This document shows, in pieces, positions 33,917-42,438 of a DNA stretch of 64,000 nt. The DNA comes from Thioclava electrotropha (GTDB lineage Bacteria > Pseudomonadota > Alphaproteobacteria > Rhodobacterales > Rhodobacteraceae), in assembly GCF_002085925.2 (NCBI RefSeq), contig NZ_CP053562.1, forward strand, positions 786,001-850,000, read 5' to 3'. The notes below the pieces were generated by a model. The model searched no databases, was not told the origin of the DNA, and was given only the letters and a program-made list of their open reading frames with translations. Every line of letters starts with the position of its first letter. Positions within the stretch are counted from its first letter, which is position 1. The position numbers and the translations under genes were made by a program.

Positions 33917-34403
33917 CTGGTCGTTTGAAGGCCGGGCACAATACTGTCGGGGCGCGTCGCCCGTCTCGAGCCCGGCGCGGCTATCGTTCTCGTGTCGGTC
34001 TGGGCCGGGCAGCGTGCGAACCGTCCGCGCGTTGCCAATAGCTTCCGCCCCCGACCTCTCGTCGGCTTTCACTCCGGCATATGGGCTGACGATCCTCGCA
34101 GAGACTGCGTTCTCCCTCAGGTTGCTGTCCCGGCGGCGGTGAGGCTGACGGCGCACAAGTGCTGGCAGGGTGAAAGATCCGCGAAGGGAAAGCGATACCT
34201 CAACCGGAAACGGGGTCGGGCGCGACTGCGTTCTCGATAGGGCCGCTCCCTTCGCTCGCAATTGCTTCACGCAAAGGGGAACGGGCGCGACTTCAATGTC
34301 GATGCGGAACACGTATCTTTATAAGTGGTCTGGGGGCAGGCGAGCGACCGTCAAATCGAAGTCACCGGGCCGGGAGCCCGCAAGGAATATCAGGAGGTCC
34401 CCA
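33917..34403. other. Intergenic region before the FMN-binding module
   Basis: The 487 bases contain no convincing gene. A TTATAA-like -10 candidate is at about 34318-34323, roughly 80 bases before the FMN-binding gene. Two GTCA tetramers 11 bases apart (34350, 34361) are weakly reminiscent of the PepSY-gene operators near 43139 but lack the rest of that pattern. Confidence 0.3.
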
Positions 34404-34814
34404 ATGACGAGCAGGAAGTTTACAAGCGCACTTTCAGGCACCGTTCTCGCTGTGCTGCTCAGTTCGACCGCGGCATCGGCAGGCTTTTTCTCGAGCTTTT
34501 CGCCGCCTCGCCAAATCCCCGCGAACGCTCAATTTCAGGATGGCACTTGGACCGGGTCTCCGGTCCGCCAGTATTACGGCTATGTGCAGGTGCAAGCCCA
34601 TGTGAAAAATGGGAAAATCGCCTCCATCGACATCCTGAGATCGCCGACGGATCGCAGGACGAGCCGCTATATCAACAGCAAGGCCCTGCCGATGCTCGAA
34701 CGCGAGATCGTCATGGCGCAGAATACCAACGTCTCTTACATTTCCGGCGCAACGCTCACCAGCCAGGCGTTCCTGAATTCGGCAAATGATGCGCTGCTGA
34801 AATCGCTGAAATAG
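34404..34814 (+). CDS. Secreted FMN-binding domain protein (NqrC/RnfG-like electron carrier)
   Basis: This 136-residue protein has a Sec-type signal peptide (about 1-26, ending ASA) and an FMN-binding domain. The flavinylation motif SGAT is present near residue 117 (YISGATLTSQAF), where ApbE would attach FMN to the Thr. CAGGAGG precedes the ATG; the longer open frame upstream is not supported. Genes for ApbE and a membrane flavoprotein follow at once (7 bases, then a 4-base overlap), so the three form a single module for moving electrons across the inner membrane. Confidence 0.88.
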   Translation: MTSRKFTSALSGTVLAVLLSSTAASAGFFSSFSPPRQIPANAQFQDGTWTGSPVRQYYGYVQVQAHVKNGKIASIDILRSPTDRRTSRYINSKALPMLEREIVMAQNTNVSYISGATLTSQAFLNSANDALLKSLK

Positions 34815-34821
34815 TCCGGCC

Positions 34822-35568
34822 ATGACCGTCGAGACGCGGATTATCATGGGAATGCCGATCACGCTCGACATCCCGAATTCAGAGGGCGCAGACATTCACG
34901 AAAGGGTGTTCGACGTCTTCAATGACGCCGATAAACGCTTCAGCCCCTTCCGCCCCGACAGCGAAGTTTCGCGCTTCAATTCGGGCGAGATCGACGAACC
35001 CGCACTCAGTTCCCAGATGCGCGACGTCCTGAAGATCGCGCATGAGATGCAAGAGATCACCGACGGGTATTTCGACATTAAGCGCGAAGATGGAACCATC
35101 GATCCTTCCGGTGTCGTGAAAGGATGGGCGATCCTCGGTGCGGCCCGACTGCTCGAGAGGGACGGGTTCGGGAATTTCTGCATCGACGCGGGCGGAGACA
35201 TTCAGGTCGGCGGGCGCGATGCGCGCGACAGCGAGTGGTCGATCGGTATTCGCAATCCCTTCGATCCGCGCCAGATCGTCAAGGCGATCGCGCCGAGAGG
35301 GCAGGGCGTGGCGACGTCAGGCAACTACGTCCGTGGCGATCATATCTATGACCCGCATGACCGAACCAGCCGCATCGAAGGCCCCGTCAGCATAACCGTG
35401 ATCGGGCATGACGTTCTCGTCGCGGACCTACACGCCACGGCGGCCTTCGCGATGGGCGACAAGGGCATCTACTACATCGAAGCCCTCGATGGCCTCGAAG
35501 CCTACCAAATCCACCAGGATGGAACGGCCGTGCAAACGACCGGTTTCAAGGAGTTTGTCTTCTCATGA
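34822..35568 (+). CDS. apbE: FAD:protein FMN transferase (ApbE), first copy
   Basis: This 248-residue ApbE is shorter than the usual 300-350. It has the FSPFRPDSEVSRFN segment, SGVVKGWAI, the FAD-binding DAGGDIQVGG and GVATSGNYVRG with a following DP. The N-terminus starts directly with the enzyme (TVETRIIMGMPI) and shows no signal peptide or lipobox. It therefore appears cytoplasmic, although its presumed target FMN-binding protein is exported. It overlaps the next gene by four bases (ATGA). Confidence 0.9.
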   Translation: MTVETRIIMGMPITLDIPNSEGADIHERVFDVFNDADKRFSPFRPDSEVSRFNSGEIDEPALSSQMRDVLKIAHEMQEITDGYFDIKREDGTIDPSGVVKGWAILGAARLLERDGFGNFCIDAGGDIQVGGRDARDSEWSIGIRNPFDPRQIVKAIAPRGQGVATSGNYVRGDHIYDPHDRTSRIEGPVSITVIGHDVLVADLHATAAFAMGDKGIYYIEALDGLEAYQIHQDGTAVQTTGFKEFVFS

Positions 35569-37091
35569 TGAAACTGATCAGGCGCTCGCTGAATGGCGTC
35601 ACGATGTATCGATTGATGGTCTATTACCTCGGGGTCCTGTTTCTGGGCGGGGTTGCGGTCGGCATGATGGGAGCGGCCTTCCTCGACCCTGTCGGGCTTG
35701 TCGTGTCGCTCGTGCTGTCTGTCGCGAGCGCCTGGGTGACAAACCGGCTTTTCAGCTTTTTTCTGAAGCTGCCGACGAACGCGGAGTCCGTTCATATCAC
35801 GGCCCTGATCCTCGCGCTCATCATGCCGCCAGCGGATTTCGCCGATCCGATGACACTGGCTGCAATCGTGCTCGCATCGGTCGCCGCGATCGCGTCGAAA
35901 TTCATCCTGACGCTCGGGCATAAGCACATCTTCAATCCGGTGGCGATCGGCGCGGTCGTCGCAGGGGTAGGGCTCAACACCCCGGCCTTGTGGTGGGTCG
36001 GGGGCACGCCTCAGCTGTTGCCTCTGGTGATCCTCGGAGGGCTGCTCGTCGCCTACAAGATCGAACGCCTTGGCATGATCGCAGTCTACATCCTGTCCAA
36101 CCTTGCCGCCGTTCTGCTGACGACGCCCCCGGGCATGATGGGAATGGCGCTGCAACAGACGCTCCTCTATTCGCCGCTGTTCTTTGCGGGTTTCGCGATG
36201 CTGACGGAGCCGTTGACGGCCGCGCATGGGCGCTGGTCGCGGCATGTCTACGCCGCCATCGTCGGGGTTCTGTCTTCCTCGAATATCCATATCGGGACGA
36301 TGTATTTCTCCCCCGAAATGGCCTTCCTCGTGGCGAATATCTACGCCTGGGCCGCCAGCCCCAAAGGTCGGTTCAAGATGAAGCTGATCGGCGTCGAAGA
36401 GATCGCCGCGAACTGCTACGAATTCGTCTTCCAGTCGGACCGCGCGCTGAAATTCCGGGCGGGCCAGTATCTCGATTGGACGCTGGGGCTGTCGGGATCG
36501 GACAAGCGCGGCAACCGCAGGCCCTTCACCATCGCCTCCGCGCCCGGGGCCTCAGCCGTGCGGGTCGGCGTCAAGTTCAACCCTCAGGGCAGCGCGTTCA
36601 AGCGCGGGCTTTTGCGGATGCAGGAAGGCGACACGATCTATGGCTCGCAGATCGCGGGTACCTTCGTCCTGCCGCGGCAGCGCGAGAAGAAGCTTCTGTT
36701 CATCGCGGGCGGGATCGGAATTACCCCGTTTCGCAGCATGATCGCCGACCTCCTCGAACGCGGTGAGAAACGCGATATCGTTCTGGTCTATGCGAACAGG
36801 TCAGCCGACGAGATCGCCTATCGAGAGCTTCTGACACGCGCGCGCAACGAATTGGGGATGAAGGTGGTCTACGCGGTGTCCGGAGAACCCGGCTCAGCCA
36901 TATATGACGATGTTACGCTGGTGCAGGGCCGGATGGACGAGACGAACTTGCGCGAATGCGTTCCCGATCTGGACGAACGGCGCGTTTATGTTTCCGGCGC
37001 GAGCACCATGGTCTCCGGATTTCTGAAGATGCTGCGCAAATGTGGTGTCCGTCGCAGATGGATTCACACCGACGCCTTCGCCGGGCTGTGA
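35565..37091 (+). CDS. NqrB/RnfD-like membrane domain fused to an FNR-type oxidoreductase
   Basis: The 508-residue fusion has residues about 1-270 as an NqrB/RnfD-like domain with about ten membrane segments (LGHKHIFNPVAIGAV and MLTEPLTAAHGR are typical). Residues about 272-508 are a ferredoxin-NADP reductase module: FRAGQYLDWTL, RPFTIASAP for flavin and FIAGGIGITPFRSMI for NAD(P)H, ending in an aromatic-free GL. The RnfD flavinylation motif was not found in the membrane part. It probably takes electrons from cytoplasmic NAD(P)H and passes them through the membrane to the exported FMN-binding protein. Confidence 0.88.
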   Translation: MMKLIRRSLNGVTMYRLMVYYLGVLFLGGVAVGMMGAAFLDPVGLVVSLVLSVASAWVTNRLFSFFLKLPTNAESVHITALILALIMPPADFADPMTLAAIVLASVAAIASKFILTLGHKHIFNPVAIGAVVAGVGLNTPALWWVGGTPQLLPLVILGGLLVAYKIERLGMIAVYILSNLAAVLLTTPPGMMGMALQQTLLYSPLFFAGFAMLTEPLTAAHGRWSRHVYAAIVGVLSSSNIHIGTMYFSPEMAFLVANIYAWAASPKGRFKMKLIGVEEIAANCYEFVFQSDRALKFRAGQYLDWTLGLSGSDKRGNRRPFTIASAPGASAVRVGVKFNPQGSAFKRGLLRMQEGDTIYGSQIAGTFVLPRQREKKLLFIAGGIGITPFRSMIADLLERGEKRDIVLVYANRSADEIAYRELLTRARNELGMKVVYAVSGEPGSAIYDDVTLVQGRMDETNLRECVPDLDERRVYVSGASTMVSGFLKMLRKCGVRRRWIHTDAFAGL

Positions 37092-37223
37092 TGGCGGCGG
37101 CCTCGTTCTGGAGTGTATGCCGCGCTGTCCTGAAAGCCTCGATGAGAGCGGGATGAGCCGGCGGATGCCGGATCTTCCGGTGCAGATCGGACGGTCACGG
37201 GGACGAGCTTGCGCGCAGGGCCA

Positions 37224-38033
37224 TCAGCCCCATGTCGATGGCTCAAGCTGGAAGAGTATCGAAAGCTGTTCATAGACGGCAGGTTCGGCGTGTTTCAGCT
37301 CTGCCGGTCGCTCGAAGAAGGCCTCGACCAGAACCGCGAAGAACTCCTCCGGCCCCTCGGCACCGTAGGCGTCTATCACAGTGCGCCGCCCGTGTTTGAC
37401 GTGCTGAACATGGCGCTCGTAAGCCTCGGAGAATGGCACTGCCCAGCCAGCGAAGCTCTGCTCTTTGCTCAGCACCGGAATGCCGTCCGTGTGACCTGAA
37501 AGATCGTCGAGCTGGTGGGCGAACTCATGCAGGACGACGTTGTGGCCGTCATGATCGTTGGAGGCGCCCCACCGGGTGTGCTTCCAAGACAGAACGACCG
37601 GACCGCGCGCCCAGCTCTCCCCGGTCCGGATGGTTTCGCGCTCTGTCAGGACATAGCCGCTGCGCTGAGCTTGTCTGGACTTGAAGGCCCCGGGATAGAT
37701 CAGGATGGTGCGAAGGTGATCGTACCAGCTGTCTGAATTCACGACGAGAAGACAGGCTTGGGCGGCGATGGAGAGCCGCATTTCCTCGGTCACTTCCAAG
37801 CCATTGCAGCCGAGGAATTCGACCTGATCCAGAAACAGGCTGATCTTGCCGTCGAGCCGGGCTTGCAGGTCGCTCGGCAGTCTTCGGACCAGCGGAACCT
37901 GCTGCTTCACGACGCGACGCTGACGCTCCGGCAGTGCGGTCATCAGCAGTTGGGCTCGCTTGTGCCGCTTGAGCCAGAAGAACGCTCCAACGGCGCCTGC
38001 GACAATGACCATGAGGATCAGGAAAATCGGCAT
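37224..38033 (-). CDS. MtfA-like zinc peptidase (M90 family)
   Basis: The 269-residue product has an N-terminal membrane segment (about 1-22) and the metallopeptidase motif HEFAHQLD at about residues 171-178; a downstream Glu in EGPEEFFAVLVEAFF completes the usual zinc set. E. coli MtfA is a zinc-dependent peptidase that binds the repressor Mlc. The membrane anchor here is a feature of many alphaproteobacterial relatives. The start at ATG 38033 has only a weak ribosome site. It is convergent with the RnfD-FNR gene. Confidence 0.85.
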   Translation of the reverse strand: MPIFLILMVIVAGAVGAFFWLKRHKRAQLLMTALPERQRRVVKQQVPLVRRLPSDLQARLDGKISLFLDQVEFLGCNGLEVTEEMRLSIAAQACLLVVNSDSWYDHLRTILIYPGAFKSRQAQRSGYVLTERETIRTGESWARGPVVLSWKHTRWGASNDHDGHNVVLHEFAHQLDDLSGHTDGIPVLSKEQSFAGWAVPFSEAYERHVQHVKHGRRTVIDAYGAEGPEEFFAVLVEAFFERPAELKHAEPAVYEQLSILFQLEPSTWG

Positions 38034-38414
38034 TACCGCTGTCCAATCTGGGCTGGTGTATCTGATGGCGTAGATAGTCGCTGAGGACAATGCAACCGGC
38101 GCTCTCGTTGCGGCTCTTTATCAGAACGCTCGGCGCCAGAGCTTTCGCGGAGGGACATGAACGCCCGCATTTCTGCAACGCCACTTCTTTGATCGCGCAG
38201 AGATGTCGCAGGGGACTTGTTGTGCTCTGCGTCCGTGCCTAACTGTCCAACAGGTATGAGGCAGAGACCTCATGCGATGGAGATTTTATGCAAGAGCCCC
38301 GGGCATAAGCCCGTTCCCGATCAAGTGATGCGGGAACGCCAGAACCAAAAGAACACTCACGCGCAACGCTGAGTGCCTCTGTTTCTGCACTCTCATAAAA
38401 TCGAGACTAATCCC
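38034..38414. other. Intergenic region with a small hairpin
   Basis: About 380 bases lie between mtfA-like and yjhX-like genes. GTTCCCG and CGGGAAC (38313-38319, 38331-38337) form a seven-base hairpin. No other structure or gene was recognised. The open frame just before the yjhX-like start has a GTG at 38373 but no good ribosome site. Confidence 0.35.
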
Positions 38415-38672
38415 TTGAATATCTCAAAGCACGAACAGCGTGTTTTGCATGAACTCGCCCTTGGCGGAGCAATCCACCATGAAAGAGGCGAGGGCGGCAA
38501 GATACGCGCCATCACCTGTTACACGCGCGACGGTTACGTCCTTTCGGACTGCACGCTCGACGTGTTTATGCGCCTGAGAAAACGGCGCTTCATCCGCTCG
38601 CAGAACGGCCAGCCTTATCGCGTATCGCGGCAAGGCATCAAAGCCGTGCGCGCACAGCTCAATCAACGATGA
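38415..38672 (+). CDS. YjhX-family protein (UPF0386, proposed toxin)
   Basis: From the TTG at 38415 the product is 85 residues, the same length as E. coli YjhX, and begins NISKHEQRVLHELALGG as in that family; the central ECY-like ITCYTRDGYVLSDCTLDVF and terminal NGQPYRVSRQGIKAVRAQL also match. TTG is therefore preferred to GTG 38373, although the ribosome site is weak. YjhX has been described as a toxin paired with YjhQ, a GNAT protein. No YjhQ-like gene adjoins here, so a toxin role is doubtful. Confidence 0.75.
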   Translation: MNISKHEQRVLHELALGGAIHHERGEGGKIRAITCYTRDGYVLSDCTLDVFMRLRKRRFIRSQNGQPYRVSRQGIKAVRAQLNQR

Positions 38673-38711
38673 CAAACCGGAGGAGCATGATCATGCGAAC
38701 TTCAATCCCCT

Positions 38712-38852
38712 ATGGCGGTCGACGTGCCCATGAAAGGGATCAGGGCGCTCTACGGGCGCATCGGCGACTGGCTCGGCTGATTGTCGGTCGGGCTTGTCGG
38801 GCCGTTCGGCTTGGGTGCCGTGATCTTTGGGCGTCGCGCGCGAATCGACTAG
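38712..38852 (+). pseudogene. Possible broken small membrane-protein ORF with an in-frame TGA
   Basis: From ATG 38712 a codon pattern typical of this genome runs 22 codons to TGA at 38778-38780. It then continues in the same frame for 23 more codons encoding a hydrophobic segment with a basic tail (LVGPFGLGAVIFGRRARID) before TAG. A single base change could have split one 46-residue protein. An alternative overlapping frame from ATG 38687, preceded by GGAGGA, gives a 58-residue Arg-rich product that looks less like real protein. Neither is certain. Confidence 0.3.
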
Positions 38853-38879
38853 GATTTGCATGAAGAGGGGGAGAGACCG

Positions 38880-39068
38880 ATGGGCTTGCGACAGAAGAGA
38901 AAAGAACTGGTCGGACTGGTCGGCGCAATCGGCGTGGTGATAGCGATTGCCGGATTTGTCGGCGGCTACCTGAGCCCCGGCGCCACCATCGTCTGGACCT
39001 TGGGGGTCTGGATCATCGGCACGATGCTGGTCCGTGTGTTCACCGATCCCCCCGGACCCGGCAAATGA
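38880..39068 (+). CDS. Small two-helix membrane protein
   Basis: This 62-residue protein has a basic N-terminus (MGLRQKRKEL) and two hydrophobic helices (about 11-31 and 34-52). GGGGGAGAG precedes the ATG. Its stop overlaps the next gene's start (ATGA), implying translational coupling to the oxidoreductase. No family recognised; a membrane tether or partner for the oxidoreductase is possible. Confidence 0.6.
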   Translation: MGLRQKRKELVGLVGAIGVVIAIAGFVGGYLSPGATIVWTLGVWIIGTMLVRVFTDPPGPGK

Positions 39069-40021
39069 AAGCCATGACCTATCACCGCTACGGCGGGGCC
39101 GAGCAGCTGCGGCTTGCGGACCTGCCGGTGCCCGAGCCGGGCAAGGGCCAGCTTCGGCTCCGGGTAAGTGCCTGCGCGGTGAACCTGTCGGATTGGGAAT
39201 ATCTCACGGGTGCGCCGTTCTACGCGCGAATGGTCGGCGGGTATTGGCGGCCGAAGCAACCGGTGCTGGGCTCGGATGTCGTGGGGATCGTCGACAAGCT
39301 CGGTCCCGACACCCCCGGCTTCGCGATCGGCGACCGGGTCATGGGGGACGTCGTCATGACCCGCGGCGGCTTCGCCGAATATGTCTGCGTGCCCTCTGAA
39401 CTGATGGTGAAGGTGCCCGAGAGCCTGTCCGACGCGGTCGCCGCCTGTCTGCCGCAGGCGGGCGGCATCGCCGTCGCCGGGACTGAAAATGTCACGGCAG
39501 GGGACAGGCTGCTGATCAACGGGGCCGGGGGTGGTTCGGGCACGATGGCGCTGCAACTGGCGAAGCAGGCGGGGGCCTTCGTGAGCGCGGTCGACAATGG
39601 CGGCAAGGTCGACTGGCTGCGCGCGCTCGGTGCCGACGAGGTGATCGACTATCGCGCACAGGACTTTACCGAGACCGGGGCCACCTGGGATCTCATCCTT
39701 GACATGGTGGCGACGCGCGGGCCACGCCGCATTGCGAAGGCGCTTGCGCCGGGTGGCATCTACCGGGCGGTCGGCGGCGAGGTCCGCGTGCTCTTGTCGC
39801 TCCTGCTCGGTGGGGCGATCTACCGGGGGCGGCACAAGTCGATCGGAATGCTGATGGTGCCCTCGGGGCGCGAACTGACCGCGCGCGTGGCGGCGCTGGC
39901 AGAGGCGGGGCGGATCGCGCCGCATCTCGAGGCGGAGCTGCCGCTGGCCGAGCTGCCGGAGGCACTGGCGCGCACCGGTCATGGCGAAGTGAGGGGCAAG
40001 ATCGTGATCCGCCCGTCCTGA
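39065..40021 (+). CDS. Zinc-independent MDR oxidoreductase (quinone oxidoreductase-like)
   Basis: The 318-residue medium-chain dehydrogenase/reductase has a GroES-like N-terminal domain (1-125) and a nucleotide-binding domain with INGAGGGSGTMALQLAK (A-x-x-G-x-x-G-type motif, about 156-172). The cysteines and histidines that bind catalytic and structural zinc in alcohol dehydrogenases are missing, as in quinone oxidoreductases. It probably reduces an activated double bond with NADPH. It is coupled to the small membrane protein upstream and convergent with a second MDR gene. Confidence 0.85.
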   Translation: MKAMTYHRYGGAEQLRLADLPVPEPGKGQLRLRVSACAVNLSDWEYLTGAPFYARMVGGYWRPKQPVLGSDVVGIVDKLGPDTPGFAIGDRVMGDVVMTRGGFAEYVCVPSELMVKVPESLSDAVAACLPQAGGIAVAGTENVTAGDRLLINGAGGGSGTMALQLAKQAGAFVSAVDNGGKVDWLRALGADEVIDYRAQDFTETGATWDLILDMVATRGPRRIAKALAPGGIYRAVGGEVRVLLSLLLGGAIYRGRHKSIGMLMVPSGRELTARVAALAEAGRIAPHLEAELPLAELPEALARTGHGEVRGKIVIRPS

Positions 40022-40034
40022 TCCGCCCGTCCTG
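40007..40034. repeat. Tandem 14-base duplication at the gene end
   Basis: ATCCGCCCGTCCTG occurs twice in a row (40007-40020, 40021-40034), with a partial third copy after it. It spans the stop codon of the 39065 gene and abuts the end of the convergent gene. It is probably a slippage duplication without coding effect. Confidence 0.85.
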
Positions 40035-40037
40035 ATC

Positions 40038-41009
40038 CTAGAGGATGTCGATCCTCACGATCCCGGTCTTCTGCCCGGTCTCGACATAGCGGAAGGCCTC
40101 GACGATCTCGTCCAGCCGATAGCGCCGGTCGAAGACGCCCCGGAACCGCCCCTCCGCCATCAGCCCGGCGAGGCGTCGCACGAAACCGGGGGCATTCTCG
40201 GGAAAGGGGAGCCGCACGCGTTTGCTGCCGGTAAGCGCGCACCAGCCGGAGAGGAACAGGTGCGACCAGCCGGGGCCCAGATCGGTCGCAGTGAAGATGC
40301 CGTCGGGCGTCAGCAGCGGGCGGCAGGCGCGCCACGAGGTCTTGCCCACCGCGTCGATGACAAGATCGAAGCGCTCGCCGAGCGCGGTGAAATCCTCGGT
40401 CTCGTAATTCACCACCCTGTCGGCCCCCAGGCTCTGCGCCAATTCGAGGTGACGGGTTCCGACGACCGCCGTGACATGCGCCCCGCGCGCCTTGGCAAGC
40501 TGAACCGCCGCAGAGCCGATGGCGCCGGAGGCACCGTAGATCAGGCAGCGGGCGCCCTCGGACAGCAGGCTGGTGGTCGCGTCGGCATACCAGGCGCCTT
40601 CGCCCACCACAGCCTCGTCGAAGGCGAGATCGCCCGGAATCCGCGCAATCGGTCCGTCGGCGGGCAGGCAGAGATATTGGGCATGGGCGCCGAACCGCTC
40701 GGGCGACAGGCCGAAGACCCGCTCCCCGGGCCGGAATGCGCTCACGCCATCGCCCAGGGCGTCGACCACGCCGGCGAAATCCATCCCGAGCGTGGGCATC
40801 TTCGGCCGCAAGAGCCCCGTCATCGCCCGCGCGAAGAAGGGATGGCCGCGCAGCGTGGCCGTGTCGGTCCGGTTCACCGTTCCGGCATGCACGCGCACCC
40901 GGATTTCACCCGGTGCGGGCGCCGGGATGGGGACCTCGTCCAGCCAAAGCGTGTCAGGCGCTCCATAGCGGTCGCAAAGCACCGCAGTCATCGTTTCCGC
41001 GTCGGTCAT
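40038..41009 (-). CDS. Zinc-independent MDR oxidoreductase, second copy
   Basis: This 323-residue MDR protein has a GroES-like domain and a nucleotide motif LIYGASGAIGSAAVQLAKARG at about 146-166, again without zinc ligands. It shares domain order and several segments with the convergent neighbour (GADxVxxYxxxDFT, FAGVVD-like core), so the two are distant paralogues. Function likely NAD(P)H-dependent reduction; substrate unknown. The start ATG 41009 is not preceded by a strong ribosome site. Confidence 0.83.
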   Translation of the reverse strand: MTDAETMTAVLCDRYGAPDTLWLDEVPIPAPAPGEIRVRVHAGTVNRTDTATLRGHPFFARAMTGLLRPKMPTLGMDFAGVVDALGDGVSAFRPGERVFGLSPERFGAHAQYLCLPADGPIARIPGDLAFDEAVVGEGAWYADATTSLLSEGARCLIYGASGAIGSAAVQLAKARGAHVTAVVGTRHLELAQSLGADRVVNYETEDFTALGERFDLVIDAVGKTSWRACRPLLTPDGIFTATDLGPGWSHLFLSGWCALTGSKRVRLPFPENAPGFVRRLAGLMAEGRFRGVFDRRYRLDEIVEAFRYVETGQKTGIVRIDIL

Positions 41010-41097
41010 TTTTCCAGACTATCAGCCGAACGAGGTCCGGCAAGTGACGCTGAACAAGGCGCGCTTCGGAACGTGACGGGTTTCGGCGCGGGGCTCG

Positions 41098-42438
41098 TCA
41101 GGATGTCGCCGCACTCAGCGGCAGCTGTAGGCTGACCTCGAGGCCGGAGTCGCGACCGCTCGGCGGGGATGTCAGCGAGAGCGGGCTACCGATCCGCTCC
41201 GCGATGACGGCGACGATGGCGAGGCCCAATCCGCTGCCATCATTCGTGCTGCCGGCGCGCTCGAACCGCGCGGTCAGGCGCGCGAGGGTCTCCTGCGGAA
41301 TGACAGGCCCGGCATTCGTCACGGTGAAAACGCCTTTCGCAGTCAGGCGCACCGTAACCGGTTCGTCCTGCGCCCCATGCTTCAGCGCGTTCTCGATCAG
41401 GTTCCGACACAGGATGCCGAAAGCATCGGGATCGAGATCCGAGATGACAGGCGTCTCCGGCAGCTCCAGAGCGATACGCCCGGGATCGAAGCCGCGCGCG
41501 AGGTCTTCGACGATCAGGCGGGCGGCGACCCGCAGGTCCGAGCTGCGCTCAAGCCGCAAAGGCCCGCCTTCCGCGCGGGCGAGTTGCAGCAGACGTTCCG
41601 AGAGCCGCGTGAGACGTTTGAGCGTCGCCTCGATATCGGCGGCGCGTGTCTTCGCGACAGGGTCGGTGGTTTCCGCGCTCAGACGCTGTGTCTGCGCGAT
41701 GGCGCCCGCAAGGGGCGTGCGCAATTCATGCGCGGCGTTGGAGGCGAAGCTTCGCTCGGCCTCGAACCCTTCGCGCAACCGCCCGAGAAGATTGTTGAGC
41801 GTGGCGGCGACCGGAGAAATTTCGGTCTGCAGATCGTCGGTCGGAATGGGGGTGAGATCGCGGGCGCTGCGCGCCTCTAGACTGGTTCGGAACCGCCGCA
41901 TCGGCCCGAGATTGGTCCGCACCGCCAGCACGACCGCCGCGAAGGCGAGCGGGATCACGATCAGCAGAGGCAGACCAAGGCCAAGCTCCACCTCTCGCGC
42001 GACCTTCGCACGATGCGCGAGCGGTTCCGCGACGGTGATCCGGATCGTGTCCTGAAGGGCGGCATCGCTATAGAGCCGGTGGGTGGCCGTCTGGCTGAAC
42101 CCCCGTCCGTCATAGGCGGGGAAGACGGACGGATCGGCCGCATGGGACTGAAGAAGAATGTGCCCCTCCGCGTCCCGCACGATATAGGTGAAGAATTCCT
42201 CGTGGTTGCGCAGCCTCGCAAGACGCTGTGTCGTGTTGTTGCCGTCGCGGTTCACGATATCCATGACCGCGAGGGGCAGGATCCTCTGCGCCGTTTCCTG
42301 AAGCGTGGAGTCGAAGACCTCGCTCATCTCCTTGCGCACGATCAGCGCGGTGACGGTTGCCGCTGCGATCCACATCAGCGCCAGAACGACCCCGAGCGAA
42401 AGCCCCAGACGGGCCTGAAGGCTTCGCGGCAATCTCAT
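41098..42438 (-). CDS. Sensor histidine kinase of the PepSY/cytochrome locus
   Basis: This 446-residue membrane kinase has two membrane helices (about 9-33 and 145-167) flanking a periplasmic sensor of about 110 residues. A HAMP-like segment (about 170-220), the H-box FASNAAHELRTPLAGAI (His near 240), N-box CRNLIENALKHG and G-box GSGLGLAIV follow. The layout matches QseC/TctE-type kinases. The ATG at 42438 overlaps the stop of the response regulator gene by four bases. It should sense an envelope signal and phosphorylate that regulator. Confidence 0.9.
   Translation of the reverse strand: MRLPRSLQARLGLSLGVVLALMWIAAATVTALIVRKEMSEVFDSTLQETAQRILPLAVMDIVNRDGNNTTQRLARLRNHEEFFTYIVRDAEGHILLQSHAADPSVFPAYDGRGFSQTATHRLYSDAALQDTIRITVAEPLAHRAKVAREVELGLGLPLLIVIPLAFAAVVLAVRTNLGPMRRFRTSLEARSARDLTPIPTDDLQTEISPVAATLNNLLGRLREGFEAERSFASNAAHELRTPLAGAIAQTQRLSAETTDPVAKTRAADIEATLKRLTRLSERLLQLARAEGGPLRLERSSDLRVAARLIVEDLARGFDPGRIALELPETPVISDLDPDAFGILCRNLIENALKHGAQDEPVTVRLTAKGVFTVTNAGPVIPQETLARLTARFERAGSTNDGSGLGLAIVAVIAERIGSPLSLTSPPSGRDSGLEVSLQLPLSAATS

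Noticed and set aside
34350..34365. GTCA repeats 11 bases apart as a third copy of the PepSY-gene operator
   Set aside because: Only four bases of each element match, the final G is missing and there is no CTGA arm at the expected distance upstream.
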